Of a stretch of DNA of 64,000 nt, positions 1-7,786 are shown piece after piece. The stretch comes from Candidatus Nitrotoga sp. AM1P. GTDB taxonomy: Bacteria > Pseudomonadota > Gammaproteobacteria > Burkholderiales > Gallionellaceae. The stretch is from NCBI RefSeq assembly GCF_013168275.1, contig NZ_AP019547.1, positions 1,240,001 to 1,304,000 on the forward strand, read 5' to 3'. A model generated the notes under the pieces. That model was not told the DNA's origin and ran no database searches. It worked only from the letters and a program-made list of their open reading frames with translations. The translations under genes were made by a program, and so were the position numbers. Every line of letters begins with the position of its first letter. Position 1 is the first letter of the stretch.

Positions 1-68
1 GCAGCAAAGGTGCTTCCGGCCAAAAGGACAGCGGCGAGGCAGAAACTGCTACGAATGAAGTGCATCAT
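1..68 (-). CDS. Secreted protein, N-terminal fragment only (possibly periplasmic binding protein)
   Basis: Only the first 22 or so codons lie in the window. They read as a signal peptide: MMHFIRSS, then a hydrophobic run (FCLAAVLLAG), ending STFAA, a good signal peptidase I site. A Shine-Dalgarno AAAGGA lies about 7 bases before the ATGATG. The gene starts just 16 bases after the stop of the TonB-dependent receptor on the same strand, so the two are probably cotranscribed. Since the receptor sits behind a ModE-like site, a molybdate-binding protein (ModA) is a reasonable guess, but nothing in these residues identifies a family. Confidence 0.6.
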   Translation of the reverse strand, partial: MMHFIRSSFCLAAVLLAGSTFA

Positions 69-84
69 GGATTTTTCCTTTTAA

Positions 85-2139
85 TTAAAATTGATAGCTG
101 GCTTTGGCAAACCACATACGCCCAGGATTTGGAAACCCGTTTGCGAGCGAGTAATTCTTGTCTGACAGGTTGTTGACGCCCACTTCGGCAAAGAGGCTTT
201 TGGTGGGACGGTAGACCCCTTTCAGATTCATGGTGGTGAATCCCGCGAGTTCCACCGTGTTTGATACCCATCTACTGCTGTTGTGTTCGACGAAGCCAAC
301 GAGGTCGATATAGCCATTCAGATGGGCAATTGCATTGGCAGTCAGCTTCTGCCGCGGCACATCAATGACTTTATTCGTCGGATCACTGATATTTTTAAGA
401 TCGGTATAAGTGTAGTTGCCACCTAATTCCATCCAGGAAAGAACTGAGCTGCGCAATCCAAGCTCAATTCCCGATGCGTGTACCCTGCCAATATTCTGCA
501 TCTGACATTTGGCAGTAGATATGCAACTGGAAGCGACCGGTCCGACGAATTGCGATTGAATCTTGTCGCTGATATCGCTGTAATAAATGGCCGCCTCAGC
601 TTTGGCACCTTGCCATGGTTGGCCTTGGTAACCAATCTCATAATTAATGGATTGTTCGGGTTGCAAACCCGGATTTTCAATAAAGGAGCCTAAGCGTTGG
701 GAATAACGATCCTTGAGGGTAGGCAAACGCGTTTTTTGCGCTACCGTAGTGTAGAACCGAACCTTTTCCGACCAGTCGTAGAACAACCCGGCCTGCGCAT
801 TATTGGCTGATTTGGCACTGGGTAATGAATACGGATTGCCCAGGTTGAAGACCGTATCAGGCCGAAGTTGATGGTGAGCAAGGCCAAGGGAAAGATTCAG
901 CGCGGGATTAATCCGGATATTGTCTTCTGCCGCATAGGACACCAGTGTGTCCTTGAAAATGGTGGTAGTACTTGCAAAGGCATCCAATTCCGTATGTTCA
1001 TCGGTCTTGTAGTGTGTGACTAAGCGCACGGTATGTGCACGAAAGCGGACTGACTCCAGCTCAATCGAGCCGCCACTGGTACGGTCGTTGTATATACTGC
1101 GCCCGGTTGCGACACTTCCCGAGCCAGAAGTCTTCAATTTGGTGTAGGTGCCGTCGGTATAGCTGTCGACCTCATTATCAAATTTATCGTGATAAAGGCG
1201 AAATTTCAAAGCTTCGGAGCTTCCCAGTGTGGTTTTTGAAATGAAGTAGAGACTTTCCTTATTCCAGTAGGGCCACTTCCAGTAGCGAGCGGCAGCGGGG
1301 TCGGTAGACTCCGGCTGTCCCTTTTCACCATTCTGTTTGTAGTAACTGATCGTATATTCGTCACTGGCGTTTGGCGTCAGGCCGACCTTGAGGGAAAGTT
1401 TGTCATCCTTGCGGTAAGAGTTATTTCTTTTACCGCCGTTTTCGGTGGCTGTTGGCCTAAAATCGGACGACAGCGGAAAGTAATCGCTCTCCAAGTACGA
1501 TACGCCAGCCTGCAGATACCATTTTCCTTGGTTGGTACCCACATTGACCTGCCCCAACCGCTCATTGCCAGACCCGAAACCAACCGAGGCATCGCCCTCA
1601 AATATGGCTTTTGGCTTACGGGAGATCAAATTAATAGCACCCCCGATGGCATTGGGGCCATACGCGACCGAACTGAATCCTTTAGCAAGCTGGATGGCGG
1701 CAAGATCAGCGGTAGTAAAGCGATTAAAGTCCACATAGCCGTCATACGGGACGTAAACCGGAATGCCGTCAATGAAAAGTGGAACTTGGCGCGAATCGAA
1801 ACCTCGGACCGAGATCATTTTTTCATTGCGGGAGTTGTTCGACAATGTGACACCGGAAAGCAGATTCAGCGCGTCACCAACGTTGTCGCGGTTGAATTGC
1901 CGCATTGCTTTCTGCGTGACAACCGATGCAACCTGATCTTCACCGATTTCGCCGACATGCAAGGGGGTTGCAGAAACAGTGATGGTGCCCAGTTCAAATG
2001 GCGCTGCTTTGATGCTTGCTTGCTCCGCCCATCCCGGCGATGTGCCTCCAAGAGCCATAAGAACAACTGTAAGTAAGGGTTTTTTGAGGTTCCGATTAAT
2101 CAGGGTCAATGCCCGTCTTTTTATTCCTGTCTTATGCAT
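85..2139 (-). CDS. TonB-dependent outer-membrane receptor, candidate molybdate or tungstate uptake
   Basis: A 684-residue outer-membrane receptor. The N-terminus is a long signal peptide ending near SPGWA (about residue 38). A plug domain follows at about 50-165 (TITVSATP, then SVRGFDSRQVPLFIDGIPV, then YGPNAIGGAINLISR), then a 22-strand-type barrel ending in the aromatic C-terminus SYQF. Such receptors import scarce metal complexes or oxyanions using TonB/ExbBD energy. No siderophore genes are nearby. The promoter region instead holds a perfect inverted repeat like the ModE box, and a secreted protein gene follows directly. I infer molybdenum (or tungsten) control and perhaps transport; the ligand cannot be read from the protein itself. 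Confidence 0.9.
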   Translation of the reverse strand: MHKTGIKRRALTLINRNLKKPLLTVVLMALGGTSPGWAEQASIKAAPFELGTITVSATPLHVGEIGEDQVASVVTQKAMRQFNRDNVGDALNLLSGVTLSNNSRNEKMISVRGFDSRQVPLFIDGIPVYVPYDGYVDFNRFTTADLAAIQLAKGFSSVAYGPNAIGGAINLISRKPKAIFEGDASVGFGSGNERLGQVNVGTNQGKWYLQAGVSYLESDYFPLSSDFRPTATENGGKRNNSYRKDDKLSLKVGLTPNASDEYTISYYKQNGEKGQPESTDPAAARYWKWPYWNKESLYFISKTTLGSSEALKFRLYHDKFDNEVDSYTDGTYTKLKTSGSGSVATGRSIYNDRTSGGSIELESVRFRAHTVRLVTHYKTDEHTELDAFASTTTIFKDTLVSYAAEDNIRINPALNLSLGLAHHQLRPDTVFNLGNPYSLPSAKSANNAQAGLFYDWSEKVRFYTTVAQKTRLPTLKDRYSQRLGSFIENPGLQPEQSINYEIGYQGQPWQGAKAEAAIYYSDISDKIQSQFVGPVASSCISTAKCQMQNIGRVHASGIELGLRSSVLSWMELGGNYTYTDLKNISDPTNKVIDVPRQKLTANAIAHLNGYIDLVGFVEHNSSRWVSNTVELAGFTTMNLKGVYRPTKSLFAEVGVNNLSDKNYSLANGFPNPGRMWFAKASYQF

Positions 2140-2184
2140 ATTTTTCCCGAGTTAAATCTGAATAATTGATATGTAAAAAACACC

Positions 2185-2228
2185 ACTTCCATATCGTTAT
2201 ATAATTTAAAATATAACGATATGGAAGT
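2185..2228 (-). promoter_or_regulatory. ModE-like operator: perfect 18-bp inverted repeat
   Basis: Arms at 2185-2202 and 2211-2228 are exact reverse complements separated by 8 bases. The inner half-sites read CGTTATAT and ATATAACG. The established ModE (molybdate-responsive regulator) consensus is CGNTATATA-N(4-8)-TATATAACG, and this site fits it closely, extended by ATAT and GGAAGT on each side. It lies about 45-90 bases upstream of the receptor ATG, where it could overlap the promoter and block transcription when molybdate is plentiful. No modE gene is visible in the window. Confidence 0.75.
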
Positions 2229-2559
2229 CAAGCACCACTTTGATTACCGTTTATGCTGAGACAAGGCGAGCTAACGTTGTATTAAAGTAAAAATTACGAG
2301 ACGATAGGCATGACTAAATTAACGAAAACAAACGAAACGACTAAGTTTTTACACAAAGTAAAAATTGTCAAAAGACAAGTAGAGTTGACATGAAAACAAG
2401 TGTTCGCAAAACACTACGCCGAGAAACTGATCAAAACACGAAAGAGTTTTCGCCGGATGTTGAAGGGTAACGCTGCACACACCTAAACATACTATTCCCC
2501 ATTAAAAATCAATATATTATTATTTATCTTAGCAAAACTGCCGTACACTTCTGCGAGCC
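2229..2559. other. Intergenic region, no gene recognised
   Basis: AT-rich spacer between the receptor operator and the IS630 remnant. It has no ORF with a plausible ribosome-binding site and no clear hairpin. The right part may be more decayed insertion-sequence DNA. Confidence 0.4.
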
Positions 2560-2935
2560 TATGGTTCTATCCACACCAGTAACGGCAAATTACTACGACA
2601 AAGAAGCACATAGATTTCCAGACATTGCTTGACGATAGGATTGCAGAAGAAGCAAAAGAACGCGAGATTAATATTATTTTCGGATAATCTATCAACCCAT
2701 AAAGGGAATGCCGACTAGCTCGCCGCTCACCCCAACGTGACACTTTACTTTATGCCCGCGTCAGTAAATTGGCTCAATCAGATTAAAATATGATTTTTAA
2801 TTTTGCAGCGCGAAATACTTCGAGGAAATAGGTTTTAAGAGTATCGACAAGCTTGCGCAAGCCATTAAAGATTTCACGGCCGTATACTATATAAATACAT
2901 CACCGTTCATTTGGCGCAAGCGTGAAGTTGATAGG
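2560..2935 (+). pseudogene. Decayed IS630-family transposase, C-terminal part
   Basis: Translation across shifting frames recovers the IS630 order of motifs. A segment near 2630 reads LLDDRIAEEAKEREINIIF. DNLSTHKGNAD from 2688 includes the DN of the second catalytic aspartate. LAAHPNVTLYF, FMPASVNWLNQIK (2752-2792) and ILRG follow, and finally GFKSIDKLAQAIKDF with TSPFIWRK near 2900. The typical family forms are DN..THK, FTP.S.SWLNQVE and PFVW. Several stop codons and at least three frame changes show it is dead. The remnant runs right up to the sensor kinase gene, so the kinase promoter may lie inside or just after old IS DNA. Confidence 0.7.
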
Positions 2936-3005
2936 ACCCAGCTCCGCAATACTATCTTTAATTTATATAATTAATACTGGCTGTATGTCTGAAGGGGAAT
3001 GCGCC

Positions 3006-4502
3006 ATGCGATCAGCAAACTTATCAGTAATTTCAACCGACTTGCGTCAACGATTGAAAAGACTTTGGGCAGCGTGCCTGCTCCCGCTCTATAAACACAC
3101 TATTCTGGTACTGAGTCTTATCTTTTGTAGCGGGACACTGCTCGCTTTGTGGTATCTATCTCACGCTACTACTACCCTGATGCAATCCGCCGCACTGCAG
3201 GGCATTACCATGCATGCAGAGTCTCTAATGGAATTGCGCAATTTGTATACATCTGAAGTTGTGGATCGCTTGGGTGACCACAACATTGAAGTGACCCACG
3301 ATTACTTGGATAAACCAGGAGCGATCCCCTTACCTGCCACCTTCAGTATGGAACTTGGCAGAAGGATTAGCTTGCTCGGTTCTGGCATGGTGGTGCGTTT
3401 ATATAGCAATTATCCCTTTCCCTGGCGCAAGGATGGCGGTGCGCGTGATGATTTTGAGCAGCAGGCTTTGGCTGCGTTGCAGGCGAATCCTCAACAGCCC
3501 TACTACCGTTTTGAAGATTTTCAGGGACGCGCATCGCTACGTTACGCGACGGCGGATGTCATGCACGCGGAATGTATAAGCTGCCACAATGCACGCCCAG
3601 ACAGCCCTAAGCATGACTGGAAAGTAGGGGATGTGCGCGGTGTGCTAGAGATTGTTCGACCATTAGACCGTGTAGTGGCGCAAAGTCGAGCCGATCTGCG
3701 CGACGTCTTTATTCTCTTTGGCACACTGCTGGCGCTGGGGTTGGGGGGGCTTGCACTGGTAATCACGCGCTTGCGACGCGTGTCAGTTGATCTGGAAGAT
3801 CAAGTGGTGCACCGCACCACCCAGCTGGCTGCGGCCAACCAAGAGTTGGAGGCATTCAGCTATTCGGTGTCGCATGATTTGCGCGCACCGCTACGCAGCA
3901 TAGATGGCTTCAGCCGAGCCTTACTCGACGACTATAGTGCGCACCTGGACGAAACGGGTAAAGATTATTTGCAACGGGTACGCGCTGCTACCCAGCGCAT
4001 GGGGCAGTTGATTGACGATATGCTTAAGCTATCGCGCGTCACACGTAGTGAAATGAATTTTGAGACGGTGAACTTAAGTATTTTGGCACAGACGGTGGCC
4101 GACGAATTGCAACAGGCACAGCCCGAACGTCACGTGGAATTCGTCTGTACGCCAGGAATGACCGTCCGAGGCGACGCTCACTTACTGAAAGTAGCGTTAG
4201 AGAATCTATTGGGCAATGCGTGGAAATTTACTTCTAAACGCGAACAAGCACATATCGAAATCGGTGTCACTCACCAAGTCGAAGCATCTGTGTACTTCGT
4301 TCGTGATAATGGAGCAGGATTTGACATGGCATACGTCAGCAAACTTTTTTCTGCGTTTCAGCGGCTGCACGCCATGACCGAATTTCCCGGTACCGGGATC
4401 GGATTAGCTACGGTGCAGCGCATCATTCATCGCCACGGTGGTCGAGTATGGGCGGAAGGAGAACCCGGTAAAGGTTCAACATTTTATTTCACTTTGCCAT
4501 AA
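3006..4502 (+). CDS. Membrane sensor histidine kinase with CxxCH haem motif (DUF3365 type)
   Basis: 498 residues from the ATG at 3006, chosen because GAAGGGGA precedes it; a GTG at 2922 in the same frame has no ribosome site. Order: TM helix (about 30-55), periplasmic region of about 180 residues with a c-type haem motif CISCH (C190, C193, H194), second TM (about 232-255), HisKA with SVSHDLRAP (H290), then HATPase with DNGAGF and GTGIGLATV boxes. DUF3365/Tll0287-like domains with CxxCH are known haem-binding redox or gas sensors. The phosphate probably passes to the response regulator 65 bases downstream. The actual signal is unknown; haem attachment is inferred from the motif and periplasmic location. 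Confidence 0.88.
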   Translation: MRSANLSVISTDLRQRLKRLWAACLLPLYKHTILVLSLIFCSGTLLALWYLSHATTTLMQSAALQGITMHAESLMELRNLYTSEVVDRLGDHNIEVTHDYLDKPGAIPLPATFSMELGRRISLLGSGMVVRLYSNYPFPWRKDGGARDDFEQQALAALQANPQQPYYRFEDFQGRASLRYATADVMHAECISCHNARPDSPKHDWKVGDVRGVLEIVRPLDRVVAQSRADLRDVFILFGTLLALGLGGLALVITRLRRVSVDLEDQVVHRTTQLAAANQELEAFSYSVSHDLRAPLRSIDGFSRALLDDYSAHLDETGKDYLQRVRAATQRMGQLIDDMLKLSRVTRSEMNFETVNLSILAQTVADELQQAQPERHVEFVCTPGMTVRGDAHLLKVALENLLGNAWKFTSKREQAHIEIGVTHQVEASVYFVRDNGAGFDMAYVSKLFSAFQRLHAMTEFPGTGIGLATVQRIIHRHGGRVWAEGEPGKGSTFYFTLP

Positions 4503-4567
4503 GTTAAGCGTATGTTCCACTCACCATGAGCTTTAATTGAGCAATCATCAACAAATAAGGAAACCGC

Positions 4568-5020
4568 ATGGGTAATAAATTTATTTTGCTGGTCGAGGAC
4601 AATCCCGATGACGAAGCGCTTACCCTGCGTGCGCTCAAGCAAAACCATATTGACAGCGGAGTAGTGGTGACGCGCGATGGGGCAGAAGCACTCGACTATC
4701 TGTTTGGAAAAGGAAAATATGCGGGGCGTGACCTGAATACAATGCCGGCGCTCATCTTGCTTGATTTGAAGTTACCTAAAGTGGATGGCCTCGAAGTATT
4801 GAAGCAACTGCGTGCCGACCCTCTAACCGCACTGTTGCCGGTGGCAATTCTCACCTCCTCGAGCGAGGAGCATGATCTGATAACGGGCTACAAACTCGGT
4901 CTCAATAGCTATATCCTTAAGCCAGTGGATTTCGATCAATTCACTGAGGCAGTGCGCAACCTCGGGATATATTGGCTGGTAATCAACCAAACGCCTCCAA
5001 GAAGTAGACGCGCAAAATGA
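4568..5020 (+). CDS. Single-domain response regulator, Rcp1-like
   Basis: 150 residues, a lone receiver domain with no output domain. The acidic pocket is VEDNPDDE near the N-terminus and the phosphate acceptor is D66 in LLDLKLPKVDG. The TSS and K-P residues of the active site are also present (ILTSSSEE, LKPVDF). The NPDDE and LFGKGKY features resemble the regulators paired with phytochrome-type kinases (Rcp1 group). It follows the haem kinase and overlaps the next gene by 4 bases (ATGA), so all three should be one operon. It likely relays phosphate between the kinase and the composite cyclic-di-GMP protein. Confidence 0.9.
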   Translation: MGNKFILLVEDNPDDEALTLRALKQNHIDSGVVVTRDGAEALDYLFGKGKYAGRDLNTMPALILLDLKLPKVDGLEVLKQLRADPLTALLPVAILTSSSEEHDLITGYKLGLNSYILKPVDFDQFTEAVRNLGIYWLVINQTPPRSRRAK

Positions 5021-7461
5021 ACAAACCAACACTACGTACGCTGATCATTGAAGACTCGGAAGATGATGCACTGCTATTGACGCGATATTTACAGCAAACC
5101 TATGAACTCATTCATGTGCGAGTAGATAGCGCTGAGGGCCTGAGTCGGACCCTGAAACAGGGTGAATGGGACTTGGTGCTTTCAGACCACTCTATGCCGG
5201 GCTTTGATTCATTCGCTGCGTTACAAATTGTGCAGCAAAGTGGACGTGACTTGCCGTTTATTATTGTTTCCGGTGCTATCGGTGAAGACTTGGCAGTGGC
5301 GGCGATCAAGGCAGGGGCGCATGACTATCTGCTGAAGAGTAATTTGAAACGTCTGATTCCCGCCATCGAGCGCGAGTTGCAGGCGGCGCAAGCACGACGC
5401 ACCCATTTTCAATCCGAGCAGCGCTTCCGCGCGACGTTCGAACAAGCCGCGGTTGGCATCGCACATGTCGGACTGGATGGACGCTGGCTGCGCGTCAACA
5501 ACAAGCTATGCATCATCACTGGTTATTCTGAAGAAGAACTTCTGACACACGATCGTCCGAGCATCACTTATCCCGACGATATACCGGACGAGTTGAACAG
5601 TATGCAACAATTACTGGCCGGCGATGTCCCCAGCTCGACCAAGGAAATGCGCTATACGCGCAAGGATCGTTCACTGGTGTGGGTCAATCTTACATGGTCG
5701 CTTACTCGCACTTCCACTGGTGAGCCGGATTATTTTATTGAGGTGATCGAGGATATTACCAAACGAAAAGAGGCGACGGAACGGCTCCGATTGTTCGCGC
5801 GCATATTCGACACCATCAATGAAGGCGTAGTAGTGACAGATGCAAGTAACAATATTATGTTAGTCAATCCGGCTTTTTCCGTCATTACCGGTTACAGCGC
5901 TACTGAAGCAATTGGCAAGAACCCACGGATTCTTCATTCCGGATTGATGGACAAAGCGTTTTACGACAAGATGTGGCAAAGTATCAAAAAAACTGGCCGT
6001 TGGCAGGGCGAAATAACAGACCGCCGTAAAAACGGAGAGAGTTACGTTGAATGGTTGAGCATCAGTACGATGAAGGACGAGCGTGGCGAATTTAGTCACC
6101 ATATTGCAGTGGTTTCCGATATCAGCGAGCGCAAGGCGGCAGAAGAACGCATGGTCTACATTGCGCAGCACGATTTTCTTACCGGCCTGCCTAATCGCAT
6201 GATGCTGCATGATCGCCTAACACAGGCGATTGCTCATGCTGAACGCGAACAGCGCAAGGTGGCCGTTATGTTCCTTGATCTGGATCGCTTCAAGGCTATA
6301 AACGACACATTGGGTCACCTCACTGGCGACAAACTGTTACAGGTTGTCGCCGATCGCATCAACAGTGTTGCACGCACGAGTGATACGGTCAGTCGGCTAG
6401 GCGGCGATGAATTTGCCATCATGTTGCCGTATATTGAAAATGCAGATGACATTGCAATGATTGCTCTAAAGCTCCTGGCATCCATTGCCGGCCCTTGTGT
6501 GATCGATGACAACGAAATTGAGGTGACTACCAGTATCGGCATCAGCGTGTTCCCGGAAGATGGGGTCGACAGTGAATCTCTGATAGCACATGCTGACGCC
6601 GCGATGTACCAGGCTAAGGGGAATGGGCGTAATAATTACCAATTTTTCACCCGTGAGATGAACCGACGTACACTTGAACGGATGTTGATCAAGAATAAGT
6701 TGAGTCACGCCCTGGAACGGAACGAATTATTCCTGCTTTACCAACCACAAGTGGATTTGAAAAGCGGTCACATCATCGGTGCAGAAGCGCTGGTTCGCTG
6801 GGATAACCCCCTATATGGAAAAGTTTTGCCAGCGCAGTTCATCCCCATCGCGGAAGAAAATGGTCTGATCCCTCCAATTGGTGAATGGGTATTGCGCGAG
6901 GCCTGTCGCCAGAACCAGGCGTGGCGCAAGCTGGGATTAATGAAAATTACCATGGCGGTAAATATTTCGTCAGTGCAATTCCGCCAGAAAAATCTAGGCG
7001 AAATAATTAAGGCGATTCTTAGTGAAAGCGGCCTGACCCCGTCTGGCCTGGAGCTTGAAATTACCGAGAGTGTCGTCATGCAGGATGCGGAAGCCGCAAT
7101 TTTGTTGCTGGAGGATATGAAAGCGATGGGGCTAAAGCTGTCGGTAGATGATTTTGGTACGGGCTATTCCAGTTTAAGCTATCTCAAGCGCTTTCCAATT
7201 GATAAGTTTAAGATTGATCAATCGTTTGTGCGCGATTTGACGACAGATACGGATGATGCGGTAATTATAAGCACCATTATTTCAATGGCTCACAGTCTCA
7301 AGCTAAAGGTTATCGCTGAAGGGGTGGAAACCGCCGAACAATTGGCTTTTCTGAAACAGCAGGGATGTGATGAAATACAGGGTTATTACTTCAGTCAACC
7401 GGTAAGCGCTGAAGAATTCACCAAGCTTCTCTCTTCAGGTAGTGGGTTATGTAAGCTTTAG
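5017..7461 (+). CDS. Response regulator with REC-PAS-PAS-GGDEF-EAL (cyclic-di-GMP turnover)
   Basis: 814 residues. A receiver domain (acceptor D57 in LSDHSMPG) spans about 1-125. Two PAS domains follow (about 140-250 and 260-375), each ending in the DITKRKEA / DISERKAAEE linker. The GGDEF domain (about 385-545) keeps G462-G463-D464-E465-F466, and the EAL domain (about 560-805) keeps E590-A591-L592 plus DDFGTGYSSLSYL. Both catalytic signatures are intact, so it could make or break cyclic-di-GMP. The start codon overlaps the stop of the upstream regulator, which implies translational coupling. With the haem kinase it forms a three-protein route from a periplasmic redox or gas cue to surface or biofilm behaviour. 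Confidence 0.93.
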   Translation: MNKPTLRTLIIEDSEDDALLLTRYLQQTYELIHVRVDSAEGLSRTLKQGEWDLVLSDHSMPGFDSFAALQIVQQSGRDLPFIIVSGAIGEDLAVAAIKAGAHDYLLKSNLKRLIPAIERELQAAQARRTHFQSEQRFRATFEQAAVGIAHVGLDGRWLRVNNKLCIITGYSEEELLTHDRPSITYPDDIPDELNSMQQLLAGDVPSSTKEMRYTRKDRSLVWVNLTWSLTRTSTGEPDYFIEVIEDITKRKEATERLRLFARIFDTINEGVVVTDASNNIMLVNPAFSVITGYSATEAIGKNPRILHSGLMDKAFYDKMWQSIKKTGRWQGEITDRRKNGESYVEWLSISTMKDERGEFSHHIAVVSDISERKAAEERMVYIAQHDFLTGLPNRMMLHDRLTQAIAHAEREQRKVAVMFLDLDRFKAINDTLGHLTGDKLLQVVADRINSVARTSDTVSRLGGDEFAIMLPYIENADDIAMIALKLLASIAGPCVIDDNEIEVTTSIGISVFPEDGVDSESLIAHADAAMYQAKGNGRNNYQFFTREMNRRTLERMLIKNKLSHALERNELFLLYQPQVDLKSGHIIGAEALVRWDNPLYGKVLPAQFIPIAEENGLIPPIGEWVLREACRQNQAWRKLGLMKITMAVNISSVQFRQKNLGEIIKAILSESGLTPSGLELEITESVVMQDAEAAILLLEDMKAMGLKLSVDDFGTGYSSLSYLKRFPIDKFKIDQSFVRDLTTDTDDAVIISTIISMAHSLKLKVIAEGVETAEQLAFLKQQGCDEIQGYYFSQPVSAEEFTKLLSSGSGLCKL

Positions 7462-7786
7462 ATGTAGTAGTTTTCCTGAAAGTAGGTCTTTCGCCAGTCG
7501 TCATAAACTAACCCTTCAATATCAATTATTCTTCCTCGTTACTCAGGAACATCAAAGCTTGGCAAGAAAAAACGTATGGTGCAGTTCGCAAATTTCAGAC
7601 TCTGTCCTTAAGAAACACTCAATGCTTAGACCAGCTCCATTATTTAAATTCCTCTACAATTATTTCGTCACTTAGCTCCAGCTGCCTGTCATAAGAAATG
7701 GGAGGTGCAGCCTGGTAGGGTCGAATGGTATTATTCACACCTTAATGAAACATAAGAATAATTACTTTTTTAAGATTGGTGAACAG
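7462..7786 (+). other. Intergenic leader before alaS
   Basis: 325 bases between the GGDEF-EAL gene and alaS. No conserved ORF, no clear terminator after the signalling operon and no recognised riboswitch. The alaS promoter should lie here. An in-frame ATG at 7745 would add 14 residues to AlaRS but lacks family similarity. Confidence 0.4.

Noticed and set aside
2922..3005. GTG start at 2922 for the haem kinase
   Set aside because: The extra residues come from the IS630 tail region and no ribosome site precedes them, while ATG 3006 has GAAGGGGA.
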